The notes: generated by a model from the letters alone, not told the origin. Positions 1-5,446 are shown, counted from the stretch's first letter. The stretch is DNA of 5,446 nt from an uncultured bacterium (GCA_905215795.1 CAJMRV010000121.1:1-5446); one strand, 5' to 3'. Translations and numbers: made by a program.

Positions 1-2544
1 GAAGCGTGAGGCGTGGGCGAGATGCTCGTCGAGGGCCTCCCTGGAATGGCTCTGCGCACGGGAGACGGCCGGCGTGAAGTTCTTCTCGTCGAACGGACTG
101 AGCGGGACGTCGATCACGGGGACGCCGCGGTCGGCGGCTTCGCCCACCCAGGAGAGGAATTCCTCGAGCACGATCGAGGGCGGGAGCTTCTCGGCGGTCT
201 CGCCGCCCACGTAGCTGAAGACGAGGTCGGAGCCGGCCTGAAGGACCGCGTCGAGGAAGAGGTTCCTGTTGTCGACGCGTCGGTCGCGGTCGCCGCGGCG
301 GCGGTTGGCGTGGATGAGGTCGAACTCGTCGTTCGTGGAGGTCCCGGGGAAGCTCCCCTCCTCGTTCATGCCGAAGACGACCACGGCGCCGAAGGAGACC
401 GACTCGAAGGACTTCATGTTGGTGAAGGTGACGGCGTCGCGGCGCCCGGCCGGACGGACCGCGGCGTGGAGCGCCCCCTCGAGGGCGGAGGCGAGCACGC
501 CCGCGGGGACCTCGCCCCTGACCGACTCCACGAGCGAGGTGTCGGCGGAGCCCGACAAACAAACCTTCTCGAGCATGCGCCCGAGGGATTCGGGGTCGGC
601 GAACGAGGGCGGCACGTCGAGGAACTCGGCGCGGGCCGCCAGGAGCATCGGGTACCAATCAAGAAGCGTGCGCGGCGTTTCAAAGGCGCTCCGGAGCTCT
701 TCAAGACGGTTGGAAAGACCCACGAGAACGTCGAGCCATTCAACGTGCTGCTTGACGCCGTCGTAGCGCTCGGAGACGGTGCCGTCCACGGGGAGCACGT
801 CCCCGTAGGGGCGGCGTTCCGCCTCGGGGAGCATGAAGCCCGTCAAAAGGCGTTCCACCGCACGCGAGAGCGTCATGTCGGTGTCGGCGCCGGGAACGGA
901 GAAGACGTCCGGGTCGCGCGCCTTCAGGTGCGCGTCGGAAAGACCGTAGCGGTAGCCCGCGTCGGCGAGCCACCCGCCGATCACCTCGACGGCGTCGGGC
1001 GTGAGCGAGAGGGCCTGTTCGACGACGGGCTGGCTCAGCCACTCGAGGAATTCGGCGCGTTCCGCGCGTCCCGTCACGAGGCGCAGCAGCCCCGCGAAGG
1101 CGCGCGAGAGCGGGTCGCTCGACATGAGGTCGAGCCCCGCGATCCGGTAGGGGAAGCCCTGTCCGCGCGGGAGCGACTCGACCGCCTCGGTGATGAGCGG
1201 GGCCTTCGCCCCGATGTCGGGCGTGACGACGAGGATCTCCTCGGGACGGTGTTTCTGAAGGAGGCTCTGGACGACGGCCACGACGGTCTCCACCTCGCGC
1301 ATGTCGTTGGGGGCGCGGTAGCACTCGATCGAGCGGTCCTCCACGGGGTGCACACCGCGGATTTCGAAGGCGTCGTCATAGACGGCGTTCTGGACGGAGG
1401 CGAGCAACGAAGCGCCCTCCTCGACATGGCGTCCGTAAAGCGTGAGCGCCTCGCCCGCGAAGTCGGCCTCCTGGAGGTCCGGGCGCGCATAGGAGCCGAA
1501 GTCGACGGACCCGGCGCGGGTCGTCCCCTCGATCCCGCGCTCGACGTCCTCCTCGGAGCGCTCCCATTCCAGCGCTTCGGTGAAGGTGCGCGGATCCCCG
1601 TTGGCGGCCTCGAAGGTGAAGCGCCAGACGCGGTCGATCACGGCGCGCGTGCTCTGGCCGTCGAGCCTCAAAAGCGGATTGCGCCGCACCGAATCGTCCT
1701 CCCGGAAGACGAGCTGGTCGGCGAAGGCCCAGTCGAACCAGCACTCCGAGCTCGGATTGAGGAGGTAGATCCACACGTGGGGCGTCTCGGAGCCGTCGGC
1801 GCGCCGGGTCCCGGCGAGCGCCCTCAGGAGAGGGAGCGCGTTGGGCGGGAGCGAGGCGGGCAGGAAGACGTGGCAGTTCGTCGAGAGCGAAGCGGTTTCC
1901 GAAAGGAGCTTCTCGAGGCTCCTCTGGTAGCCCTCGAGCACGCGGAACGCGGACCAGTCGGGATGACGGTGGAGGAGCTCGCGCATGAGCGCGGCCTGCC
2001 AGAGGGCGTCCTCATGGTCGATCGCGGGCTCCGGAAGGACCCGTCGGAAGGCCTCGGTGACGAGCGGACGGCCGTCGACCGACTCGTCCTTCAACCAGTA
2101 CATGACCCAGTCCAGACGGTGCGTCAGGTACTGCACGAAAAGCGAGGCGACCTTCGAGGAAAGCGTCATGCGCTTGACCGGGTCGGCACCCGCGAGGTAG
2201 CGCGAGAGCCTGGGATGGAGTTTGACGAACTCGTCGTCGCCCAGGACCGACCACACGAGCCAGCGGGCCTCCTCCTCCGGGCGGCTCCCCGGCACGTGGA
2301 GCATCCGGTAGAACCAGGCGCCGAGCGAAGTGAACCGCACTGAACTCGAGGTCCCCCACACGTCGGCGAAATGGCGCGAGAGGTCGTTCTCGACGCCCTC
2401 GCCCGGGACGAGGACGACCGACTGCTCGAGGAGCGTCGCGGCGGAGCCGTCCCTCGCGCGGGCCTTGTCGAACTCGGCCGAGCAGTTGAGCACGAGGAGG
2501 TCCCGGAGGACCTGGTAGCTGTTGGAGTAGATGGTGTGGATCAT
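1..2544 (-). CDS. recC: RecBCD exonuclease V gamma subunit RecC, 3' end beyond the window
   Basis: RecC is the non-catalytic subunit of the RecBCD complex, which loads on double-strand breaks; RecC splits the duplex and scans the 3' strand for Chi. The frame is stop-free from the ATG at 2544 to position 1, giving 848 residues with the C-terminus missing (E. coli RecC is about 1120). Conserved blocks in order: an N-terminus MIHTIYSNSYQVLRDLL like the start of E. coli RecC; VVLVPGEGVENDLSR (43-57), matching the degenerate helicase motif region; EEILVVTPDIGAKAPL (from 435), the counterpart of the E. coli ILVMSPDIDSYSP block; MKSFESVSFGAVVVFGMNEEG (from 710); and FDLIHANRRRGDRDRR (741-756) followed by DNRNLFLDAVL, a very close match to RecC. 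No good Shine-Dalgarno sequence precedes the ATG; the start rests on alignment of the N-terminus. recB and recD are expected further left, as is usual for this locus. A 776-codon open frame on the plus strand here is an antisense shadow. Confidence 0.95.
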   Translation of the reverse strand, partial: MIHTIYSNSYQVLRDLLVLNCSAEFDKARARDGSAATLLEQSVVLVPGEGVENDLSRHFADVWGTSSSVRFTSLGAWFYRMLHVPGSRPEEEARWLVWSVLGDDEFVKLHPRLSRYLAGADPVKRMTLSSKVASLFVQYLTHRLDWVMYWLKDESVDGRPLVTEAFRRVLPEPAIDHEDALWQAALMRELLHRHPDWSAFRVLEGYQRSLEKLLSETASLSTNCHVFLPASLPPNALPLLRALAGTRRADGSETPHVWIYLLNPSSECWFDWAFADQLVFREDDSVRRNPLLRLDGQSTRAVIDRVWRFTFEAANGDPRTFTEALEWERSEEDVERGIEGTTRAGSVDFGSYARPDLQEADFAGEALTLYGRHVEEGASLLASVQNAVYDDAFEIRGVHPVEDRSIECYRAPNDMREVETVVAVVQSLLQKHRPEEILVVTPDIGAKAPLITEAVESLPRGQGFPYRIAGLDLMSSDPLSRAFAGLLRLVTGRAERAEFLEWLSQPVVEQALSLTPDAVEVIGGWLADAGYRYGLSDAHLKARDPDVFSVPGADTDMTLSRAVERLLTGFMLPEAERRPYGDVLPVDGTVSERYDGVKQHVEWLDVLVGLSNRLEELRSAFETPRTLLDWYPMLLAARAEFLDVPPSFADPESLGRMLEKVCLSGSADTSLVESVRGEVPAGVLASALEGALHAAVRPAGRRDAVTFTNMKSFESVSFGAVVVFGMNEEGSFPGTSTNDEFDLIHANRRRGDRDRRVDNRNLFLDAVLQAGSDLVFSYVGGETAEKLPPSIVLEEFLSWVGEAADRGVPVIDVPLSPFDEKNFTPAVSRAQSHSREALDEHLAHASRF

Positions 2545-2571
2545 GATTCGGGGTTCGGTGGCGGCGGCCGG

Positions 2572-2617
2572 AAACAAAAAGGGAGCCGGACGGGGACGCA
2601 TTGCCCTGTCGGCTCCC
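2572..2617 (-). terminator. Rho-independent terminator between the M20 peptidase and recC
   Basis: Read on the minus strand, a perfect 8-bp GC-rich stem (GGGAGCCG pairing with CGGCTCCC, plus-strand 2610-2617 and 2581-2588) is extended inward by further pairs (AC/GT and GGG/CCC around small bulges) and closed by an 8-nt loop. It is followed immediately by TTTTTGTTT (2580 down to 2572). This is a textbook intrinsic terminator for minus-strand transcription. It lies about 120 nt beyond the peptidase stop codon and ends only 27 nt before the recC ATG. It most likely ends the peptidase transcript. Its nearness to recC leaves little room for a separate recC promoter, so an attenuator role is possible. 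Confidence 0.85.
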
Positions 2618-2666
2618 ACCGGGTATCAGAGGGGATTGGAAAAGAGACGGACCCGCGGCGGGGTGG

Positions 2667-2678
2667 CCGTCATGACGG
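2667..2678. repeat. 12-bp perfect palindrome, possible operator
   Basis: CCGTCATGACGG reads identically on both strands and lies in the spacer between the peptidase stop and recC, upstream of the terminator. It could be a protein-binding site or chance; no matching second copy was seen nearby. Confidence 0.3.
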
Positions 2679-2707
2679 GAGCGGTCCGGAGGGAGCCCCC
2701 GTCAAGG

Positions 2708-2732
2708 CCGCGGGGACGTGCATCCCCCGCGG
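2708..2732 (-). other. GC-rich hairpin just after the M20 peptidase stop codon
   Basis: CCGCGGGG (2708-2715) and CCCCGCGG (2725-2732) form a perfect 8-bp stem with a 9-nt loop, starting three bases after the peptidase TGA (2738-2736). There is no T-run after it on the minus strand, so it is not a canonical intrinsic terminator. It could protect the mRNA 3' end or pause polymerase ahead of the true terminator at 2572-2617. Confidence 0.5.
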
Positions 2733-2735
2733 GAA

Positions 2736-3989
2736 TCAGGCCTTGAGGGCCGGCTTCCCGCCCTTCAGGCCGACCATGCTCAAGAGGGTGAGGATGGCGG
2801 TCTGAGGGCCGAGCCAGATCTTGTCGGCGACGAAGTATTCCTTCAGGCTGTGTTCGTTGAAGGTCTCGCCGCCCGTGCCGATGCAAACGGCCGGGATGTT
2901 GATCGACATGGGCATGTTGCAGTCCGTGGAGCTCGGCCCGATGCGGCGGACTTCCAGACCGAGGGCGTTCATGGCGCCCATGGCGGACTGGACGGCCGGG
3001 CAGTCGTCGGGACGCATGCCGGCGGGACGGTTGCCGATCTGGGTGAGCTTGAGCTTGAGCTGGTGGGCCTCGTCGGCCTTGGGCCAGTGGGCGTTCTCGA
3101 GTTCAACGGCCTTCTTGAAGGCGTCGAGGATCGTCTTTTCGAGGTGCTCGAGCGTCGGAAGGTCCGTGCTGCGCATGTCGACGTCGACTTCGCAGCGCGC
3201 GGCGATCGTGTTGACGGTCGTGCCGCCCTTGATCGTGCCGATCGTGTAGGTGGTCTTCGGGTTCTCGGGGAGGTCGAGGTCGGCGATCAGGGCGCCGGCG
3301 CGGCACATGGCGTGGATCGCGGACGGGACGCGGCCGTAGTCGATGTAGCTGTGGCCGCCCTCGCCCTCGATGGCGATGCGCCAACGGTGGGCGCCGGTGG
3401 CGCCGTTCTGGACGGTGTAGACGTCGGCCATGTCGAGCGCGACGAAGCCGTCGACCTTGCGCGAGCCGTCGAAGAGGGCCTTGGCGCCGCGGATGTCGCC
3501 GTTGCCTTCCTCACCGACGGTGCCCACGAAGAGGATGTCGCCCTCGGTCTCGATGCCCGCTTCGTTGAGCGAACGCAGGACCTGGAGCATGGAACGGAGA
3601 CCGCTCGAGTTGTCGCCGATGCCGGGACCGCGCAGGATGTTGCCTTCGCGCTTGACCTTGAGGTCGGTGCCGGCCGGGAAGACCGTGTCCGTGTGGGCGG
3701 CCACGGCGGCGACGGGACCGTTGCCCGTGCCGGGGCGACGGCCGACGACGTTGCCGCTCGGATCGATCACGACGTCCGTGAGGCCGTATTCCTTGAGAAG
3801 GCGCGCGATCTCCTTGGCGAGCTCGCCTTCGGCGAACGTCGGGGATTCGATCTCGGCGATGTGGATCTGTTCCTCGAGGGCGCGGTCGGCCTGTTCTTCA
3901 CAGATGTCGAGGGCCTTCTTGACCTGGGGGTTGTTCTTGAGTTCGAGAACGCTCTTCTCGTATTCGGGCATCAGGCGGGTGGCAGTCAT
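2736..3989 (-). CDS. M20-family zinc metallopeptidase, peptidase T-like
   Basis: Complete 417-residue cytoplasmic di-zinc hydrolase of the M20/M25/M40 superfamily; it has no signal peptide. Motifs in order: AAHTDTVFP with zinc-ligand His99 and catalytic Asp101; GPGIGDNSSG with bridging Asp126; VGTVGEEGNGDIRG with general-base Glu160 and zinc-ligand Glu161; ALDMADV with Asp186 the likely next ligand; GEGGHSY with His213 at the start of the lid/dimerisation domain (about 203-320); and FNEHSLKEYF with His380 as the last ligand. All expected catalytic positions are present, so it should be active. Length and motif order fit peptidase T-like aminopeptidases, but relatives also hydrolyse other amide bonds (deacetylases, desuccinylases), so the substrate is unproven. 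The start at 3989 is preceded by a GGAGA ribosome site. It is the only gene on its probable transcript and is followed by hairpins and a terminator. Confidence 0.92.
   Translation of the reverse strand: MTATRLMPEYEKSVLELKNNPQVKKALDICEEQADRALEEQIHIAEIESPTFAEGELAKEIARLLKEYGLTDVVIDPSGNVVGRRPGTGNGPVAAVAAHTDTVFPAGTDLKVKREGNILRGPGIGDNSSGLRSMLQVLRSLNEAGIETEGDILFVGTVGEEGNGDIRGAKALFDGSRKVDGFVALDMADVYTVQNGATGAHRWRIAIEGEGGHSYIDYGRVPSAIHAMCRAGALIADLDLPENPKTTYTIGTIKGGTTVNTIAARCEVDVDMRSTDLPTLEHLEKTILDAFKKAVELENAHWPKADEAHQLKLKLTQIGNRPAGMRPDDCPAVQSAMGAMNALGLEVRRIGPSSTDCNMPMSINIPAVCIGTGGETFNEHSLKEYFVADKIWLGPQTAILTLLSMVGLKGGKPALKA
3059..3066 (+). other. Octamer identical to the E. coli Chi site
   Basis: GCTGGTGG occurs on the plus strand inside the peptidase gene. 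It equals the E. coli Chi sequence recognised by RecBCD. Whether this organism's RecBCD uses the same octamer is unknown, and a single copy may be chance (roughly 0.17 expected in a window this size on both strands). Confidence 0.25.
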
Positions 3990-3998
3990 GTCAGTTGG

Positions 3999-4003
3999 TC
4001 TCC
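3999..4003 (-). promoter_or_regulatory. Ribosome binding site of the M20 peptidase
   Basis: GGAGA on the minus strand, 9 nt before the ATG at 3989. It supports this start over the internal Met7. Confidence 0.6.
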
Positions 4004-4025
4004 AAATGATTCCTTTGTTCGATCG

Positions 4026-4067
4026 GCCGGCGGGGTGAATCGGCCCCTCGGCCTGTTGGCCGCCGGC
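4026..4067 (-). other. Inverted repeat in the peptidase leader
   Basis: GCCGGCGG (4026-4033) and CCGCCGGC (4060-4067) are perfect 8-bp arms separated by 26 nt. They could form a stem in the 5' untranslated RNA of the peptidase, upstream of its ribosome site. No U-tract follows. Confidence 0.35.
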
Positions 4068-4093
4068 GCGGAGCTCTCCTCACGCGCGCGACG

Positions 4094-4132
4094 CCGGAGG
4101 GGGTCTTGAAAGGGTCCCTCCGGAGCCGGAGG
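4094..4132 (-). other. Three mutually pairing segments in the peptidase leader
   Basis: CCGGAGGG (4094-4101) and CCGGAGG (4126-4132) can each pair with the same central CCCTCCGG (4116-4123), so two alternative hairpins are possible. The arrangement resembles a switchable leader. No U-tract follows on the minus strand, so any control would not be by classical intrinsic termination. A further GGGGC-GGC-GCCCC hairpin lies at 4138-4150. Confidence 0.35.
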
Positions 4133-4181
4133 ACGAAGGGGCGGCGCCCCCCCGGGCGTCTTCCGAACGGCCGGCATCAGA

Positions 4182-4197
4182 CGATTTTAGCAAATCG
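4182..4197. repeat. 16-bp operator-like inverted repeat
   Basis: CGATTT and AAATCG are perfect 6-bp arms around a 4-bp spacer (TAGC). The repeat overlaps the candidate -10 element of the peptidase gene, the position expected of a repressor site. Confidence 0.35.
4184..4189 (-). promoter_or_regulatory. Possible -10 element of the M20 peptidase promoter
   Basis: Minus-strand TAAAAT is one mismatch from TATAAT and sits in the AT-richer part of the spacer. No good -35 hexamer is found 16-18 nt upstream. If used, transcription would start near 4177, giving a leader of about 190 nt. It overlaps the inverted repeat at 4182-4197, which could be a repressor site. Confidence 0.3.
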
Positions 4198-4224
4198 GAC
4201 GGAGAAAACCTAAACCCCCTCCTC

Positions 4225-4240
4225 TGGAAACGCCTTTCCA
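4225..4240. repeat. 16-bp operator-like inverted repeat overlapping a weak DnaA box
   Basis: TGGAAA and TTTCCA are perfect 6-bp arms around CGCC. The right arm overlaps the one-mismatch DnaA-like 9-mer at 4234-4242, so the two interpretations compete. Confidence 0.35.
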
Positions 4241-4242
4241 CA
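4234..4242 (+). promoter_or_regulatory. Weak DnaA box (one mismatch)
   Basis: CTTTCCACA differs from the consensus TTWTNCACA only at the first base. Its value rests on the cluster it belongs to. Confidence 0.35.
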
Positions 4243-4259
4243 TGGGGTTTTACCCTAAG

Positions 4260-4276
4260 TGCCTATTTTTTAGGCA
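4260..4276. repeat. 17-bp inverted repeat with a T5 centre
   Basis: TGCCTA and TAGGCA form perfect 6-bp arms around TTTTT, within the most AT-rich 60 bp of the window. It may be a regulator-binding site, a small cruciform or part of an unwinding element. It is not followed by a T-run as a terminator would be. Confidence 0.4.
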
Positions 4277-4313
4277 GTCGCTCAATCCCGTATGGAATCA
4301 ATGTGTTACAAAG

Positions 4314-4322
4314 TTATCCACA
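4314..4322 (+). promoter_or_regulatory. Perfect DnaA box
   Basis: TTATCCACA is exactly the strong consensus box bound by the initiator DnaA. It directly borders the AT-rich 4243-4313 stretch, the arrangement of a box next to an unwinding element. Confidence 0.65.
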
Positions 4323-4339
4323 GGTTTGTTCCCCTACAT

Positions 4340-4348
4340 TGTGGAAAA
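4340..4348 (-). promoter_or_regulatory. Consensus DnaA box on the opposite strand
   Basis: TGTGGAAAA is TTTTCCACA on the minus strand and fits TTWTNCACA fully. It lies 17 bp from the perfect box at 4314-4322 and faces it. Confidence 0.6.
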
Positions 4349-4369
4349 CTCCGGAAGGGTTCCCGAGCA

Positions 4370-4389
4370 CCGGAAACCGGATTTTCCGG
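4370..4389. repeat. 20-bp inverted repeat
   Basis: CCGGAAA and TTTCCGG are perfect 7-bp arms around a 6-bp spacer, about 130 bp upstream of the dehydrogenase start. It is a possible regulator site or hairpin; no T-run follows on either strand. Confidence 0.35.
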
Positions 4390-4421
4390 GTCGAAATCCG
4401 CGTGGTCGCGATGCGTCGTGA

Positions 4422-4430
4422 TATTCCACA
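4422..4430 (+). promoter_or_regulatory. Weak DnaA box (one mismatch)
   Basis: TATTCCACA differs from TTWTNCACA only at the second base; part of the cluster. Another one-mismatch 9-mer, TTTCGCACA, lies at 4469-4477. Confidence 0.35.
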
Positions 4431-4503
4431 CAAAACCTACGACATTCCTCCAAACCGTCCCGCAGGGGTTTCGCACACAATGGAGTAATCAAGACCATCC
4501 CCC

Positions 4504-4510
4504 GAGGAGA
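4504..4510 (+). promoter_or_regulatory. Ribosome binding site of the dehydrogenase gene
   Basis: GAGGAGA ends 5 nt before the ATG at 4516, a strong Shine-Dalgarno sequence that fixes this start. No convincing sigma70 promoter was found between the DnaA-box cluster and this site. Confidence 0.8.
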
Positions 4511-4515
4511 CCATC

Positions 4516-5446
4516 ATGCAGGAAACACGAACCGTCACACTCCCCCATTTCACCGCAGGCCCGGACGCCTACGACGCCATCGCCGAGGTGCTTCCGCGCT
4601 ACGGCCGCCGCGTCGCGGTGATCAGCGGGCGAACGGCGCTCGAGAAGGCCGGTCCCCTGCTCCTTCCCGCCCTTGACAAGGCGGGCGCCGAAGTGCTCGT
4701 CGTGCACGTCTACGGACGCGACTCCACGATGGCCAATGTCGAGCGCGCCGAGTCCCTCGAAGGGGTCGCCGGCGCCGACGTGATCGTCTGCGTGGGCGGC
4801 GGCCGTGCGATCGACACCGGCAAGACCGTGGCCGACCGCCTCGGCAAGCCCTGGTTCACCTGTCCGACGGTCGCCTCGAACTGCGCGCCCGTCTCCGGCG
4901 TGGCCGTCATCTACAAGGACGACGGACGGCTCGACCACTACCACTTCTGCCGCGGCTGCCCCGAGCACGCCTTCATCAACACCCGCGTGATCCTCGACAG
5001 TCCGGCCGAGCTCTTCTGGGCGGGCATCGGTGACGCCCTGAGCAAGCAGATCGAAGTGCTCCTCGCCACGCGCGGGAAGTCGCTCTTCCACACGACGATC
5101 CTCGGACGCGCCCTTGCACGCGCCTGCCAGCCGCCGCTCCTCGAGCTCGGCGCCAAGGCGCTCGAGGACTTCCGCGCCAAGCGCCACTCCGAGGCGTTCA
5201 CCGAGTGCGTCCTCGACATCATCGTCACCACGGGCATCGTCTCCAACCTGATGACGAGCCGCGAGTACTACTTCAACAGCTCGCTCGCGCACTGCTTCTA
5301 CAACGCCTCGTGCGTGCTCCCGCAGATGCACCGGCACCTCCACGGCGAGGTGGTCTCCTTCGGCAACCTCGTGCTCCTCGCCCACGACGGGCAGACCGAA
5401 CTCCTCGAGAAGTTCCTCGCGTTCAACCTCGAGGTGGGGCTCCCCG
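4516..5446 (+). CDS. Iron-containing/glycerol dehydrogenase-like NAD-dependent alcohol dehydrogenase, 3' end beyond the window
   Basis: 310 residues are visible; glycerol dehydrogenases are about 365, so roughly 50-60 C-terminal residues are missing. It is a cytoplasmic group III metal-dependent alcohol dehydrogenase. The Rossmann-like N-terminal half carries the NAD phosphate-binding motif GGGRAIDTGK (94-103) and PTVASNCAPVSGVAVIY (117-133). The C-terminal helical half carries the metal ligands: Asp173 in AGIGDALSK, His259 in SLAHCFYN and His276 in HLHGEVVSFG. Order and spacing match GldA, and Asp173 even shares the Bacillus GldA number. Two departures from GldA are visible: the usual ASTDAP motif reads ASNCAP, and AHAVHN reads AHCFYN. 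The substrate may therefore be another alcohol, polyol or hydroxy acid (HcxA/YbdH-like enzymes belong to the same superfamily), so no gene symbol is given. The start has a strong ribosome site. The gene is divergent from the peptidase and its regulation is not evident. Confidence 0.9.
   Translation, partial: MQETRTVTLPHFTAGPDAYDAIAEVLPRYGRRVAVISGRTALEKAGPLLLPALDKAGAEVLVVHVYGRDSTMANVERAESLEGVAGADVIVCVGGGRAIDTGKTVADRLGKPWFTCPTVASNCAPVSGVAVIYKDDGRLDHYHFCRGCPEHAFINTRVILDSPAELFWAGIGDALSKQIEVLLATRGKSLFHTTILGRALARACQPPLLELGAKALEDFRAKRHSEAFTECVLDIIVTTGIVSNLMTSREYYFNSSLAHCFYNASCVLPQMHRHLHGEVVSFGNLVLLAHDGQTELLEKFLAFNLEVGLP

Larger units (their letters stand above)
3990..4515. other. Divergent intergenic region between the peptidase and dehydrogenase genes
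   Basis: 526 bp without a convincing gene. Positions 3990-4180 are GC-rich and full of hairpins and probably form the peptidase leader. Positions 4201-4500 are about 51% GC (152 of 300 by count), with 4261-4320 at 40%, against about 77% in a sampled stretch of the dehydrogenase gene. This AT-richer part holds the DnaA boxes and inverted repeats listed separately. No GATC clustering is seen in it, and no dnaA, dnaN, rpmH or gid genes are present in the window. Confidence 0.8.

Noticed and set aside
13..2343. 776-codon open frame on the plus strand
   Set aside because: It lies in codon register with recC on the opposite strand. High third-position GC removes antisense stops. Its translation is low-complexity (rich in Gly, Glu, Arg, Val) with no domain, whereas the minus strand gives unmistakable RecC.
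2544..2577. Upstream TTG start for recC at 2577
   Set aside because: It lies inside the terminator T-run, would add a Pro/Ala-rich stretch absent from RecC proteins, and has no ribosome site. The ATG at 2544 matches the RecC N-terminus.
2718..4109. 463-codon plus-strand frame across the peptidase gene
   Set aside because: An antisense shadow of the M20 gene, Asp/Gly/Val/Ala-rich with no recognisable motifs, while the minus strand carries the complete catalytic set.
4302..4322. CRP- or FNR-like site (TGTG ... CACA)
   Set aside because: The half-sites are 13 bp apart, not the 8 bp of the CRP consensus, and no FNR TTGAT-N4-ATCAA is present; the CACA belongs to the DnaA box.
4292..4621. 109-codon plus-strand frame running through the intergenic region into the dehydrogenase gene
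   Set aside because: No ribosome site, overlaps the dehydrogenase start in another frame, and its translation shows no conserved pattern.
4489..5385. 298-codon minus-strand frame across the dehydrogenase gene
   Set aside because: An antisense shadow; the plus strand has a strong ribosome site and all cofactor and metal motifs.

Overview
This is a GC-rich bacterial window (by eye about two thirds GC in the genes), most likely from a proteobacterium. The main phylogenetic clue is a RecC subunit whose conserved blocks align readily with the E. coli protein. A gut-type betaproteobacterium such as a Sutterellaceae relative would fit, but the sequence alone does not prove it. There are three real protein genes, two cut by the window edges.

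Layout: (1) Positions 2544 to 1, minus strand: recC, the gamma subunit of the RecBCD helicase-nuclease, running off the left edge. It is stop-free for 848 codons. (2) Positions 2545-2735: a spacer with a strong intrinsic terminator (minus strand), a 12-bp palindrome and a second GC-rich hairpin. (3) Positions 3989 to 2736, minus strand: a complete M20-family metallopeptidase resembling peptidase T. (4) Positions 3990-4515: a 526-bp divergent intergenic region. Its half next to the peptidase is a GC-rich, hairpin-rich probable leader. The other half (about 4181-4500) is only about 51% GC and falls to 40% in 4261-4320. It carries two DnaA boxes that fit the consensus exactly, three one-mismatch boxes and several short inverted repeats. 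(5) Positions 4516 to the right edge, plus strand: an iron-containing/glycerol dehydrogenase-like NAD-dependent alcohol dehydrogenase, missing only its C-terminus.

The peptidase and recC lie on the same strand but are separated by the terminator, so they are probably not one simple operon. The dehydrogenase is transcribed away from both. The three genes have no obvious shared pathway: DNA repair, peptide turnover, and alcohol or polyol oxidation.

I see no CRISPR array, mobile element, tRNA or rRNA, and no clearly new multi-gene system. The most noteworthy signal is the DnaA-box cluster in the AT-richer divergent intergenic region, which could be a replication origin, a DnaA-titration site or a DnaA-regulated promoter. 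Secondary points are the terminator immediately upstream of recC and an atypical substrate-site motif in the dehydrogenase.
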